Shown: positions 55,701 through 64,000 of the stretch, piece by piece
How positions within the stretch are numbered: position 1 is the stretch's first letter
Layout: every line of letters begins with the position of its first letter
DNA from: Rhodocyclales bacterium
Lineage (GTDB): Bacteria; Pseudomonadota; Gammaproteobacteria; Burkholderiales; Rhodocyclaceae
Assembly: GCA_028292505.1 (NCBI GenBank)
Contig: JAQGMF010000010.1
Location: forward strand, 248,001-312,000
Length of the DNA stretch: 64,000 bases
Reading direction: 5' to 3'
Made by a program: the position numbers and the translations under genes
Notes under the pieces: generated by a model
The model's database searches: none
Seen by the model: only the letters and a program-made list of their open reading frames with translations
What the model was told of the DNA's origin: nothing

Positions 55701-55860
55701 GTTGCGCCAGCCGATGGGCGTCGCCATCGTCGGTGGCCTGATCTTCTCGCAATTGATCACGCTGTACATCACGCCTTCGCTGTACCTGTCCTTCGACTGG
55801 CTGCAGCACAGGCTGGGTCTGATCAAGCCGATATCGACGGATGATGGTGCCGGGCTCTGA
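52774..55860 (+). CDS. RND-family efflux pump inner-membrane transporter
   Basis: This is a proton-driven multidrug-type (HAE1/MdtB-like) exporter of 1028 residues with twelve predicted helices and two large periplasmic loops. It has the TM4 proton-relay GLVVDDAIVVLENI, the FFPEEDISQI segment and the C-terminal MIGILLLIGIVKKNAIMMIDFA. Its start overlaps the adaptor stop (ATGA). No outer-membrane factor gene follows, so it must use one encoded elsewhere. Substrates are unknown. Confidence 0.96.
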   Translation: MSFSELCIRRPVATTLLWVAIMIAGLAAWFQLPIAALPSFNQPTINVSASLPGASPETMASSVATILERQFSTIAGLRLQTSNSTLGNTSITLEFDPARDIDSASIDVQAALLRANRLLPRDMTNPPAYRKVNPADDPILFITLDSPSLSLDQLNDYADNLISPTLATLNGVAQVTINGQKRYAVRINVDPGKLAARDLSITELATSLSAANDNTPIGTLEGARQTLVLSTNDQLKNAADFANLIVANKNGQPVRMRDVADVQDSVENIRTGSWTNGARGINLQVLRQPNANTVAVVDAVRAALPRLQAQLPASVKIAILNDRSISIRDSIHDVNLTMLLTIGLVMMVILMFLRRLPATLIPSVSLPASLLATFGLMLWTGYSLDNVSLMGLTIAIGLVVDDAIVVLENIVRHVEEGVEPFAAAIRGVREVAFTVVSISISLVAVFIPIFFMPGTVGLLFHEFAVVVTLSIAVSAAAALTIIPMLAARFIKHHPEDHEAPLWSRLFERVFDNVLSGYQRSLGWTLQRRWLMLLLALATCVATVWLYQIMPKGFFPEEDISQIRAPVQAAQDMSWPAMRDLLLRLDAKIRANPSVADVVSNSGNGNRGFIYITLKPRSERPKMAQVLESLRRDTASIPGVQVSYSAIQNLRLGGRQSNSRFQYTLQAVDYATVADWGDRLQRKLRESTLLKDINSDAERNGLQAKLVIDKDKALGLGIDMQNLRTVLNNAFGERQVATIYAPEDNFPVIMQWDSKFRSDETGLDFLRLRSKSGQLIPLSAIAHVERVAANNSINHQGQIAAVTLSFNLAPDVTLSQAVEEVLKLKDSLNMPSSVFGAFAGDAAVYQSSQNSQLWLILIAIAVIYVVLGMLYESWIHPITILAGIPSAAVGALLSLQIVGLELTFIAMIGILLLIGIVKKNAIMMIDFALEAERERGRAPADAIMDSCTLRFRPILMTTFAAIMGALPIALGLGAGAELRQPMGVAIVGGLIFSQLITLYITPSLYLSFDWLQHRLGLIKPISTDDGAGL

Positions 55861-55932
55861 TCGTCACACCTATCTGGCGCATCGCACCCCGCTCGCGTAG
55901 GCTGCGGTTTCCATTCCTGATTCTGCAAATGC

Positions 55933-57087
55933 ATGAGCCAGACAGAAATCGATGGCCTGCTGCGACTGGGCCTCGTCGCCGAAGCGCGAAGCCGCGTGGA
56001 TACATGGCTGGCGAGCGAGCCGGAGCGCTTGCTCGCCCTCCAGTATCAAGGCCTGACGCGTCTTTACTGCGGCGACGCCAGCGGCGCCGAAGCCAGTTTT
56101 CGCAAGGCGCTCGAACTCGCGCCAGCGCTGCCGCGCAATAGCGCCAATCTCGCCATCGCACTGATGGCGCAAGGCCGCTATGCCGAGGGGCTGCCGCTGT
56201 ACGAAGCGCGTTATGCCAACGACATTGTCGCGCACGACCGCGTGAGTTTTCCAGGTTTGGCGCCAAAATGTCAATGGCATGGAGAGCCGCTCGCCGGGCG
56301 ACGTTTACTGCTGGTGCGCGAACAAGGTTACGGCGACCAAATCCAGTTCATCCGCTTCGCACCGCGCCTGCACGCCTTGGGCGCAAGCCGCGTCACGGCC
56401 TGGGTGTCGCCCGGCCTCGCGGCGCTGTTGGGTAGCGTGCAGGGGCTCGATGCAGTCAGCGAAGGCGCGCCTGCGCCGGAGGATTACGATCTGTGGTGCC
56501 CGCTGCTGTCGTTGCCGCTGCTGCTGGGCATCGATGCGCCGCAAGCGCCGGAGCGCTTGCCCTACCTGCGCGCCCCAGCACGCACGGCCCACTGGCGCCA
56601 GCAGATCGCTGCGTGGGCGCAGGGCCGGCTCACGGTTGGCATCGTCTGGGCTGGCAGTCCTGGTAACTCGGTGGATGCGCGCCGTTCGTTGCCGACCGAG
56701 CGCATGCTCGACATGCTGAGCGCACGTCAGGGCCGCGTTGCGCTGTCCTTGCAACTGGCGCCGCTCGGCATGGATCAGCTGGAACGCCAATGTCATGACG
56801 GCATCATTCCACTGCTGGATATGCTGAGTGATTTTTCCGATACGGCCGCCGTGATCGAGCAGCTCGATCTGGTCATCAGCGTCGACACGGCCGTCGCCCA
56901 TCTGGCCGGCGCGCTCGGCAGGCCTACCTGGCTATTGTTGCCAGCGGGCCCGGATTGGCGCTGGGGCCTGCGTGGCGACAACACGCCCTGGTACCCGAGC
57001 TTGCGTATTTTCCGCCAGCCTGTCCCAGGCGATTGGGCGAGCGTTGTCGGCGCCGTACAGGAAGCATTGCAATCTTTGCCGGGCTGA
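55933..57087 (+). CDS. TPR-containing glycosyltransferase-like protein
   Basis: This 384-residue cytoplasmic protein has two or three N-terminal TPRs (residues 1-95: SGAEASFRKALELAPALPR, NLAIALMAQGRYAEGLPLYEARY). They are followed by a GT9/GT41-like domain with LLLVREQGYGDQIQFIRF, IVWAGSPGN and the C-terminal DLVISVDTAVAHLAGALGRPTW nucleotide-sugar-site motif. It probably transfers a sugar to protein or glycan; the acceptor is unknown. It stands alone between the RND genes and opgG. Confidence 0.85.
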   Translation: MSQTEIDGLLRLGLVAEARSRVDTWLASEPERLLALQYQGLTRLYCGDASGAEASFRKALELAPALPRNSANLAIALMAQGRYAEGLPLYEARYANDIVAHDRVSFPGLAPKCQWHGEPLAGRRLLLVREQGYGDQIQFIRFAPRLHALGASRVTAWVSPGLAALLGSVQGLDAVSEGAPAPEDYDLWCPLLSLPLLLGIDAPQAPERLPYLRAPARTAHWRQQIAAWAQGRLTVGIVWAGSPGNSVDARRSLPTERMLDMLSARQGRVALSLQLAPLGMDQLERQCHDGIIPLLDMLSDFSDTAAVIEQLDLVISVDTAVAHLAGALGRPTWLLLPAGPDWRWGLRGDNTPWYPSLRIFRQPVPGDWASVVGAVQEALQSLPG

Positions 57088-57316
57088 TGAGCCAATTGTT
57101 CGTCTCCAGATCCGCAGGCATTGCAGTTGCTTGAAGAGCCCATGTTCGCCAACCTGCGCCCGCTCTCACATTACCGGCGACAACTGGAATTGCTGCTGAG
57201 CTTGTTGTAACAAGCACGTCAGCCTAGTCGTGACCTGACGCGTTGCAAGCTGTGGCGGTTGCAATTTTGCAAGCGGCCGCGCAGAAATACACGCCATTTC
57301 CTTACCCGTAGAAATA

Positions 57317-58858
57317 GTGACGACACTTTCACGCCGCCCTGGATTCGCTGTTGCCCTCGCAATGCTGATGACGCCCGCCATCGCTAATGCCTTCGGCTTC
57401 GACGATGTTGCCGCACGCGCGCAACAGCTCGCTGGCTCGGCCTATCGCAATGGCGACGCGAAGGTCCCGACCGAGCTCAAGCACCTCACTTACGACCAGT
57501 ATCGCGATATCCGCTTCAAGCCCGAGAATGCTTTGTGGCGCGACAAGAACTTGCCGTTTCAGCTGATGTTCTTCCACCTCGGCAAGTTTTTTACCGAGCC
57601 CGTGCACGTCAATGAAATCGACGGCAAGAACGTGCGCCCGATCGCCTTCAACCCTCGCGCCTTCGATTACGGCCCGCTCACTAACCTCAACTCCAAACTC
57701 AATCCGCGTAAATGGGGTGACATCGGTTTCGCCGGTTTCCGCGTGCACTACGCACTCAACCGGCCGGACTATAAGGATGAAGTCGCCGTCTTCCTCGGTG
57801 CCAGCTACTTCCGTGCATTGGGCAGCGGCCAACGCTACGGCCTTTCCGCGCGCGGACTGGCGATCGACACCGTCGGCGGGCAGGGCGAGGAATTCCCGCG
57901 CTTCACCGAATACTGGATCGAACGCCCGGCTGCCGACGCGACCGGTCTTACGCTGTACGCACTGCTCGATTCGCCGCGCGTCACCGGCGCATATCGCATT
58001 GTCATACATCCTGGCAGCGAAACCGTCATGGATATCCATGCCCGCGCATTCCTGCGCGCCTCTCCTGCAAACCCGGTCGCCATGCTCGGCATCGCGCCGC
58101 TGACAAGCATGTTTTTCTATGGCGAGAACCAGCCCGGCAGTGGCAATTTCCGCCCCGAGGTGCACGACTCCGACGGTCTGTCGATACAGACGGGGGATGG
58201 CGAATGGCTATGGCGTCCGCTGATCAATCCGAAAAGTCCACTGACCACATCCTTCAGCATGAACGAATTGCGTGGTTTCGGACTGATGCAGCGCGACCGC
58301 AATTTCAGCAATTACGAAGACCTCGAAGCGCGCTACGATTTGCGCCCCAGTGCCTGGGTGGAACCTGTCGGAAATTGGGGACCAGGGCGTGTCGAACTGC
58401 TGCAACTGCCGACGCCCGACGAGACCAATGACAATATCGTCGCTTACTGGGTGCCGCAGACCTTGCCGGCAGCCGGCAAGCCGGTGGACTTCAGCTGGCG
58501 GGTCCACATGCAGGGCGAAGCCGACAAGCGTCCACCGAATGGCTGGACGGTGCAATCGCGACGCGGTCAGGGCTACGTCAGCCTGAAAGACGACGAGGAA
58601 AGATTCGTCATCGATTTCGCGGGCCCGGCTTTTGCTGGCCTTCCAGCGAACGCGCCCATCGAGGCCGTGGTCAGTGCGCTTTCCAACGCGCTGATTCTTG
58701 AAGACACCGTGTTCCACAATGACGTGACCGGCGGCTGGCGCCTGGCCCTGCATATTCGGCGCGTAGATCCAAGCCGCCCGATGGAACTGCGCGCATTTCT
58801 CAGACACCGTAACGATACTCTGACCGAAACATGGAGCAGCATAATTCCCCCCCGCTAG
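57317..58858 (+). CDS. opgG: Periplasmic glucan biosynthesis protein OpgG (MdoG)
   Basis: OpgG acts in the periplasm on the backbone of osmoregulated glucans. The 513-residue precursor has a signal peptide ending near AIANA and family motifs (FGFDDVAARAQQLA, PTELKHLTYDQYRDIRFKP, NPRAFDYG, GENQPG, EVHDSDGL). Translation starts at GTG 57317, because the first in-frame ATG would cut the signal peptide. It overlaps opgH by 28 nt. Confidence 0.95.
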   Translation: MTTLSRRPGFAVALAMLMTPAIANAFGFDDVAARAQQLAGSAYRNGDAKVPTELKHLTYDQYRDIRFKPENALWRDKNLPFQLMFFHLGKFFTEPVHVNEIDGKNVRPIAFNPRAFDYGPLTNLNSKLNPRKWGDIGFAGFRVHYALNRPDYKDEVAVFLGASYFRALGSGQRYGLSARGLAIDTVGGQGEEFPRFTEYWIERPAADATGLTLYALLDSPRVTGAYRIVIHPGSETVMDIHARAFLRASPANPVAMLGIAPLTSMFFYGENQPGSGNFRPEVHDSDGLSIQTGDGEWLWRPLINPKSPLTTSFSMNELRGFGLMQRDRNFSNYEDLEARYDLRPSAWVEPVGNWGPGRVELLQLPTPDETNDNIVAYWVPQTLPAAGKPVDFSWRVHMQGEADKRPPNGWTVQSRRGQGYVSLKDDEERFVIDFAGPAFAGLPANAPIEAVVSALSNALILEDTVFHNDVTGGWRLALHIRRVDPSRPMELRAFLRHRNDTLTETWSSIIPPR

Positions 58859-60858
58859 CGCCCGCCGCGCGTAGCGTGCCGCCCTTGCGCCGTGGCTCCA
58901 TGGTGGCACGGCCGTGGTGCGGCTTTGCCCGCGGCCTGCGGCAGATACTGCGCGGGCGCGGGGCTACGTCTGCCTTGCGGGCGCCGGATGGCTGGCAACA
59001 AGCTGCGCGCTGGCGTCGCCGCCTGCTGTTGGCGTTGATCATTCTGCCAACGCTCGCAGCCAGCCTGCTGATGATGGAAGCGTTGCCGTTCGGCGACAGT
59101 CCGGCCTTTTCCAGCGACTTCGGCAAAGTCCTGTCCGCCGTGCAACTGCTGCTATTCACTGTACTTTTTGCATGGATCTCCGCCGGCTTCTGGTCGGCAG
59201 TGATGGGTTTCTGCGTCAGCTTGCGCGGCGACCGTCATGGCCTGTATGCCACCGGGTTGCCGCGCCTGCCGCTGGAGAGCGCAGCGCGTACCGCCGTCGT
59301 CATGCCGATATGCAATGAGCATGTCGCGACTGTATTCGCCGGCCTGCGTGCCGCCTGCGAGTCGCTGGCCGCGACCGGCGCGCTGGCACTGTTCGATTTC
59401 TACGTACTGTCCGACACGCGGGACGCGGCCACACGCACCGAGGAATATGCCGCATGGGTGCATCTGCGCAACGCCCTGGGCGACACTGCCGATGCCGGTG
59501 GCCGCGTCTTCTACCGCGTGCGCAAGCGGCGCGGCAAACGCAAGGCCGGCAATCTGGCCGACTTCTGCCGACGTTGGGGACGCAACTACCGCTACATGGT
59601 GGTGCTCGACGCCGACAGCGTGATGAGTGGCGATAGCCTGGTAAAACTGCTGCGCCTGATGGAAGCGCATCCACGCGCTGGCATCATTCAGACCGTGCCA
59701 CGCGCCTGCGGCCACGATACTCTGCACGCACGCGCGCAACAATTCGCCTCGCGCACCACCGGCCCGCTGTTCACCGCCGGCATGCAGTACTGGCAACTCG
59801 GCGAATCGCACTACTGGGGCCACAACGCCATCCTGCGCACCGAAGCCTTCATGCGCCACTGCGCCCTCGCCACCTTGCCGGGGCGTGGCGCACTATCGGG
59901 CGAAATTCTGTCGCACGATTTCGTCGAAGCGGCACTCATGCGGCGCGCCGGTTATGAAGTATGGGTAGCGCAGGACGTGGAGGGCAGCTACGAACAAGTG
60001 CCGCCCAATCTCATCGCCGAGCTGGAGCGCGACCGTCGCTGGTGTCAAGGCAATCTGCTCAATGCGCGCCTCATCGCCGAGCCGGGTATCGCGCCAGTTC
60101 ACCGCGCGATGTTCCTCACCGGCGTCATGTCCTACCTGTCGGCGCCGCTATGGTTCGCCTACCTGCTGGTCGGCACCGCTTACTGGTTGTCGATGGATCC
60201 GGGCGCGGATTTCATGAGCAACGGTGTGCCCGCCCTGCTCGGCTATTTGTGGTTGTGGACTGCCGTGATGCTGATGCTGCCGCGTGTGCTCGGCGTCGCC
60301 GCCATCCTCGTGCGCGGCGAGCAAGTGCGCTTCGGCGGCGCGCGCAAACTGTGGCTCAGCGCCGCGCTCGAAGCGGCGCTGTCTATATTCAAAGCGCCGA
60401 TCCGCATGTTTGCCCACACTTGTTTTGTATTGGCCGCACTCACCGGCTGGCGCATCGAGTGGCAATCGCCCCCACGCGAAGCGCACGCCCTGCGTTACAG
60501 CGAAGCCTTCGAGTGGTTCATCGGCCACACCTTGTTGACGCTGGAATGGGCTTTCCTGACCTGCCTCGCCAACCCCGCGGCCGTTGTCTGGCTATTGCCG
60601 GTTTTCGTGCCGCTGGTCCTGGCCATCCCGCTTACGGTAGCCACTGGCAATATCGCACTAGGCCAGCGTCTGCGCCGCAGGGGCCTGCTGCTCACGCCCG
60701 AGGAAACACAAGCGCCGGCGCTGCTGCGCGCGGCCTGGGGTCACGCCCGAAGATATGCGTTGTGGATAAATTTCGCAGCAGAAACACCGGCCGAGCAATA
60801 TGCCACTGACACAAATAAGGAATCTACCGCTGACGTGTTTGCGCCGGCGGCGGCTTGA
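58831..60858 (+). CDS. opgH: Glucan beta-1,2-glucosyltransferase OpgH (MdoH)
   Basis: This is the membrane enzyme that polymerises and exports the osmoregulated glucan backbone from UDP-glucose. The 675 residues have helices near 65-85 and 105-125, a family 2 glycosyltransferase core (TAVVMPICNEH, VVLDADSVMSG, LSHDFVEAALMRRAG, ERDRRWCQGN as the Q/RxxRW motif) and several C-terminal helices. No opgC or opgB decoration genes are adjacent. Confidence 0.95.
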   Translation: MEQHNSPPLAPAARSVPPLRRGSMVARPWCGFARGLRQILRGRGATSALRAPDGWQQAARWRRRLLLALIILPTLAASLLMMEALPFGDSPAFSSDFGKVLSAVQLLLFTVLFAWISAGFWSAVMGFCVSLRGDRHGLYATGLPRLPLESAARTAVVMPICNEHVATVFAGLRAACESLAATGALALFDFYVLSDTRDAATRTEEYAAWVHLRNALGDTADAGGRVFYRVRKRRGKRKAGNLADFCRRWGRNYRYMVVLDADSVMSGDSLVKLLRLMEAHPRAGIIQTVPRACGHDTLHARAQQFASRTTGPLFTAGMQYWQLGESHYWGHNAILRTEAFMRHCALATLPGRGALSGEILSHDFVEAALMRRAGYEVWVAQDVEGSYEQVPPNLIAELERDRRWCQGNLLNARLIAEPGIAPVHRAMFLTGVMSYLSAPLWFAYLLVGTAYWLSMDPGADFMSNGVPALLGYLWLWTAVMLMLPRVLGVAAILVRGEQVRFGGARKLWLSAALEAALSIFKAPIRMFAHTCFVLAALTGWRIEWQSPPREAHALRYSEAFEWFIGHTLLTLEWAFLTCLANPAAVVWLLPVFVPLVLAIPLTVATGNIALGQRLRRRGLLLTPEETQAPALLRAAWGHARRYALWINFAAETPAEQYATDTNKESTADVFAPAAA

Positions 60859-60866
60859 AGAGGCAC

Positions 60867-60943
60867 GCGTCATGTAGGGTGCAGTGAAACTGCACCACCT
60901 GTTCGACATTCTGGTGCAGTTCGCAGCGCTCACTGCACCCTAC
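60867..60943. repeat. Palindromic intergenic repeat, copy 1
   Basis: Outer arms 60874-60887 and 60930-60943 pair over 14 bp. Inner arms 60888-60897 and 60912-60921 pair over 10 bp, with an 8-nt bulge on the 3' side. It shares most bases with the copy at 61203-61282 in the same orientation, including the preceding GCGTCATG. Confidence 0.85.
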
Positions 60944-61002
60944 GAGTCTGAGCTGCGGCGCTGGGAATATTCGCGTCGATACCGATGTATTCGCGGTGCT
61001 TA

Positions 61003-61158
61003 CCGTTCCCTCCCCGTGCGGGGAGGGTGGCTCGTCAGAGCCGGGAGAGGCGAAAGCCTGATTCCACGGTCAAGCCCGAAATAAAGGGGTCAATGTACCA
61101 ACGCTTGCCCCGCTCCTGGCTCTGACGAGCCACCCTCTCCCCAGGGAGAGGGGACGGC
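61003..61158. repeat. Inverted pair of a second repeat element
   Basis: The ~43-bp unit at about 61003-61045 recurs in reverse orientation at about 61114-61158. Each unit has its own GC-rich hairpin (for example 61008-61015/61020-61027) followed by a shared segment GGCTCGTCAGAGCC. Together they could fold into one large cruciform. Confidence 0.8.
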
Positions 61159-61202
61159 AATCCCTCGTTCGCAGTATGCGCTCGTCTTTTCTTGCGGAGC
61201 AG

Positions 61203-61282
61203 GCGTCATGCAGGGTGCAGTGAAACTGCACCAGGTGTTCAGTCGCAACCCGGTGCAGTTCACTGTGCTCACTGCACCCTAC
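61203..61282. repeat. Palindromic intergenic repeat, copy 2
   Basis: This is a direct second copy of the element at 60867-60943, with the same two-tier stem and a few substitutions. Its right edge ends 1 bp before the stop codon of the minus-strand gene starting at 62408, where it may also act in 3' end formation. Confidence 0.85.
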
Positions 61283-61283
61283 T

Positions 61284-62408
61284 TCATTGACCTTCCAACC
61301 GCAGCACGTCATCGCGCAAACGCGTGTCCTGCTCGACCTTCACCGGGTTGTCGCGTAATTCGGGCGGCAAGCTTTGGCGGAAGCGCTCCACCCACGCCTG
61401 CACCGACTCCGCCTCGGGATGTGCGACAAATATGCGTGGCGCATAGTCACGCGTGATGGCCTGCCAGGCCTGTGCCGCATCCTGTGGCGCGGTACTCAGC
61501 TCAAAACGCAACTGCGCATTGACACTGCCCGCCGCCTTGGCCATCGGTGCAGCGCGAAAACTGCGGCTCTCCGCAATACTCGCTGCAGGCGCAGCCATGG
61601 GCCTGGGTGCAGCCGATGGCGCTTCGCTGGCAGGTGACGAACTGGCGCTGGCGCTGGCGATAGTGACGCGCTGCTCCAACACCTGATCCTGCGCCGCGGG
61701 CGCTGCTTCCTCACGAGCCGTTGCCGCGCCCATGCTGGCGACATTTTTACTGGCTTTCGCGTAGCGCTCGGGAGCATTGCGGGGCGGTGCTGCCGGAGCA
61801 ACGCGCGCATCCGGCAATTTCGAAGAGCGCGTGACTTGCGCTATCTGCGGCACCTGCAGCGCGACCGTCGGCGGCAAGGATGCTGTGGCTGGCACGGCTG
61901 GTTTTTCGTTGAGCGCCGTGGCAATACGGGCGTGCTCGGCGCGCTGCGCCAGCCACAGATTGCTGACCACACCGCCGAAAAATGCCGAAGCAATCAGCAC
62001 GCCGACACGCGGCCACCATTTACGCGCGGCGCTGTGTGGCGCAGGCGGCGAGGCAGCGGGGCGGGGCGGACGATTTGCCAACCAGGCAGCTGTCGCCGCG
62101 GTGACGTCGTGGCCCAGCACCTCGGCGGCAGGCCTGCCGGCGTGAATCTCACCGATGACAGCATCATGTCGTGGTTGCTGCGCTACCTGGATGCGCGCGG
62201 CCTCGGAGAGAAAACCCGCTTCGAGACTGGCCGGTGGCGCGAAAACCAGCGGCGCATATTCGGCCTGCGCAGTGCACGCCAGTTCGGCAAAGCGCGCCGT
62301 CATCGCGACGGGTGCTTCGAAGCGTGGCACGCTGCGCAGCAGGCCGGCGAGGCGATCTTCGCCAGCGATGAAGCGCTCTACTATCCATTCGTTAGTTTCG
62401 TTACTCAT
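61284..62408 (-). CDS. Putative anti-sigma factor, single-pass membrane protein
   Basis: This 374-residue protein has an N-terminal cytoplasmic part (about 1-127), one transmembrane helix (WWPRVGVLIASAFFGGVVSN, near 130-150), a long Ala/Pro/Ser-rich periplasmic stalk and a C-terminal globular domain (LRFELSTAPQDAAQAWQAIT). No zinc-binding HxxxCxxC motif is visible. The start overlaps the sigma-factor stop by 4 nt, the usual arrangement of sigma/anti-sigma pairs. The anti-sigma role is inferred from context and topology. Confidence 0.7.
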   Translation of the reverse strand: MSNETNEWIVERFIAGEDRLAGLLRSVPRFEAPVAMTARFAELACTAQAEYAPLVFAPPASLEAGFLSEAARIQVAQQPRHDAVIGEIHAGRPAAEVLGHDVTAATAAWLANRPPRPAASPPAPHSAARKWWPRVGVLIASAFFGGVVSNLWLAQRAEHARIATALNEKPAVPATASLPPTVALQVPQIAQVTRSSKLPDARVAPAAPPRNAPERYAKASKNVASMGAATAREEAAPAAQDQVLEQRVTIASASASSSPASEAPSAAPRPMAAPAASIAESRSFRAAPMAKAAGSVNAQLRFELSTAPQDAAQAWQAITRDYAPRIFVAHPEAESVQAWVERFRQSLPPELRDNPVKVEQDTRLRDDVLRLEGQ

Positions 62409-62971
62409 GCCTGAGCCTCCAGGTCGCGTCGCAGGCGCGCAAAGGCGTAGCGCAAGCGACTCTTCACCGTCTCGAAGCCTTCGCCGACTGTGTGGGCGAT
62501 TTCCTCCAGGCTCATGTCGCTGAAGAAGCGCAGCGCCACGACCTCGCGCTGTGCGGCGGGTAGTTGCAACAGCGCTTTGTGCACGCTTTGCAGGTTCTGG
62601 CGCAGCAGCAGTTCCGCATCTGGCGAAAGATCTTCCGACGGCAATTGAAGATGCGCTTCGTCGATGGCTTCCTTGTGTTGTTCAAATGCGCTCTTGCGCG
62701 CATCGAGCCAGGCGTTACGCGCGATCTGAAACAAGAAGGTGCGAAACGCAGCCTGCGGGCTGTAGTCCGCGCAACGCGTCATCAGTTTCACCCATGCCTT
62801 CTGTGTCAGGTCCTCGGCCTCAGCAGTATTCCCTTGGCATAACCAGGCAACGAAGTTGAACAGCGCGCGATTGTGGCGGCGAAACAGTTCAGTGGCCGGA
62901 CGTTCGATTACGCCATTGGCCACCAATACCATCAGGTCTTCGTCGGGTAGCTGGGTCAAGTCTTCGCTCAT
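62405..62971 (-). CDS. ECF-type RNA polymerase sigma factor
   Basis: This 188-residue sigma-70-family factor has a region 2 segment (RALFNFVAWLCQGNTAEAED then LTQKAWVKLM) and region 4 (LPAAQREVVALRFFSDMSLE, EIAHTVGEGFETVKSRLR). The ATG at 62971 was chosen because upstream residues of the longer frame are not sigma-like. It is coupled to the downstream membrane protein, probably its inhibitor. The target promoters and signal are unknown. Confidence 0.92.
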   Translation of the reverse strand: MSEDLTQLPDEDLMVLVANGVIERPATELFRRHNRALFNFVAWLCQGNTAEAEDLTQKAWVKLMTRCADYSPQAAFRTFLFQIARNAWLDARKSAFEQHKEAIDEAHLQLPSEDLSPDAELLLRQNLQSVHKALLQLPAAQREVVALRFFSDMSLEEIAHTVGEGFETVKSRLRYAFARLRRDLEAQA

Positions 62972-63065
62972 GCGACGAGTATAGCGCCGCTGGGTGAGGT
63001 AAGACTTCAACGATTCAAGGTGGAAAGTCGGGTTGCTTAGCCTGAAAAGGCCACGCGCTACCGGC

Positions 63066-63980
63066 CTACACCTTGAGCTGCTCGATGTGCCGACATATCG
63101 CACCCGGCGTCGCCACCCAGATGTCGCCGCTGTCGCGCGCCGCCGCGATGTGCGCCAGGGCGCGACGCAAATGCCGCAGACGGTACGGCTGACCGACAAG
63201 GTAGGGATGCAGCGCAATGCCCATGACAAGTGGTTGACAGCGCGCCTGCTGCAACATCTCGTCGAAGTTGTCGACGATGAGCTGCGCGAAATCCTTGCCG
63301 TCCATTTGCCGCGCGATGATCATGGGAATGTCATTGACTTCCTGTGGATAGGGCAGCGCCCACAGGTTTTGCTCACTGCGGGTCCGCATCGCCACAGGCT
63401 GATCGTCGTGACACCAGTTGAGCGTGTAGGCATAGCCCGTCTCGGCAAGCAGGTCGGGCGTAAGGTGGCTCTCCGAAATCCACGGCGAGAGCCAGCCGGC
63501 AGGCGTCTGCCCGCTCTCCTGTTCGATACGCCGACGGCATGCGACGAGCAATTCGCGCTCGCCTTCCTCACCCAGTTCCGCCTGTCGTGTGGCGTTGCTG
63601 TGACCATGCGCGATCAGCTCGTCACCGCGCGCCACGCAGGCGCGCACGAGTTCCGGACAGTGATCGTAGAGCGCGGTGTTGATGATGGCCCCGGCCGGCA
63701 GCGAGAGGTCGTCGAATAGCTCCAGGCAACGCCACGCGCCTATGCGATTACCATATTCGCGCCACGCGTAGTTGAGCACGTCCGGTTCCGGCGACACGGG
63801 GCCGATCTTTGCGCCGAGGCCTTCGCCGAAAGCGAAATGCTCGATATTGAAACCGATGTACACGGCGAGCCGAGCACCGTTCGGCCAGCAATAATCGGTG
63901 CGGCGTGTGATGGGTGAATAGTCGAAACGTCCGTGCGCGGGCAATGGCTGCCGTGAAGGATCGCCTGCCGGCTTATTCAT
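63066..63980 (-). CDS. Polysaccharide deacetylase / PuuE-type allantoinase family protein
   Basis: This 304-residue protein has a NodB-like (beta/alpha) barrel. Family features are RLAVYIGFNIEHF at the first strand, the DELIAHGHSNATRQ segment with conserved His, GWLSPWISES, and the late GIALHPYLVGQPYRLRHL. The pattern is closer to cytoplasmic PuuE/allantoinase-like members than to exported chitin deacetylases, and there is no signal peptide. The substrate is not determinable. It lies 20 bp from the window edge. Confidence 0.85.
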   Translation of the reverse strand: MNKPAGDPSRQPLPAHGRFDYSPITRRTDYCWPNGARLAVYIGFNIEHFAFGEGLGAKIGPVSPEPDVLNYAWREYGNRIGAWRCLELFDDLSLPAGAIINTALYDHCPELVRACVARGDELIAHGHSNATRQAELGEEGERELLVACRRRIEQESGQTPAGWLSPWISESHLTPDLLAETGYAYTLNWCHDDQPVAMRTRSEQNLWALPYPQEVNDIPMIIARQMDGKDFAQLIVDNFDEMLQQARCQPLVMGIALHPYLVGQPYRLRHLRRALAHIAAARDSGDIWVATPGAICRHIEQLKV

Positions 63981-64000
63981 GGGCTCGCCAGTCCGGCACG

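Larger units (their letters stand above)
60859..61283. other. Gene-free gap filled with intergenic repeats
   Basis: This 425 bp between opgH and the next gene holds no credible frame. It contains two copies of one palindromic element on the outside and an inverted pair of a second element inside (separate entries). The region looks like a landing place for small non-autonomous repeats. Confidence 0.8.

Overview
This 64 kb window is a chromosomal segment of a Betaproteobacterium, most likely Burkholderiales or a close relative. The evidence is the block hprK-ptsN-hpf-rpoN-lptB, a TtcA with both CxxC pairs, opgGH, recA-recX and generally GC-rich codon use. No rRNA, tRNA or CRISPR array was seen.

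Left part (1-9596, minus strand): two consecutive genes for giant exported proteins. The downstream one is cut by the window edge and carries a transglutaminase-like domain whose catalytic Cys position is Ala. The upstream one is 2595 residues of terpenoid-cyclase-like toroid repeats, carboxypeptidase-regulatory-like and macroglobulin-like beta domains, a beta-propeller-like insertion and a single CxxCH haem-type motif. Divergent from them (10124-19662, plus strand) is a compact eleven-gene type II secretion/MSHA-like operon. It encodes a major pseudopilin, GspF, GspE, four PilM/N/O/P-like assembly proteins, a lipoprotein secretin ending in a cohesin-like domain, and three further pseudopilins. 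The giant proteins are plausible substrates by position only.

Middle (19722-28878): a Tn7/Tn6022-type transposon. An overlapping minus-strand operon encodes TnsA-, TnsB-, TniB/TnsC- and TniQ-like proteins plus a fifth protein of unknown role. Two further genes lie between tnsA and the right end. The right end sits inside comM (yifB), which has lost about its first 80 codons. Neither the 5' part of comM nor a left transposon end is visible, so the left boundary was probably deleted, or lies outside the window with the secretion operon as cargo.

Right part (30190-63980): housekeeping and envelope genes. These are an O-antigen-ligase-like protein, an alpha/beta hydrolase, FKBP isomerase, YbaK deacylase, an AsmA-like protein with zwf, the Rep helicase, an EAL phosphodiesterase, a nitronate-monooxygenase-like enzyme, ttcA and a degenerate cyclase-FHA protein. 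They continue with the hprK-ptsN-hpf-rpoN-lptB-recX-recA series, an RND pump pair, a TPR glycosyltransferase-like protein, opgGH, an ECF sigma/anti-sigma-like pair and a polysaccharide-deacetylase/allantoinase-family protein. Palindromic intergenic repeats occur between recX and recA and in a 425 bp gap after opgH.
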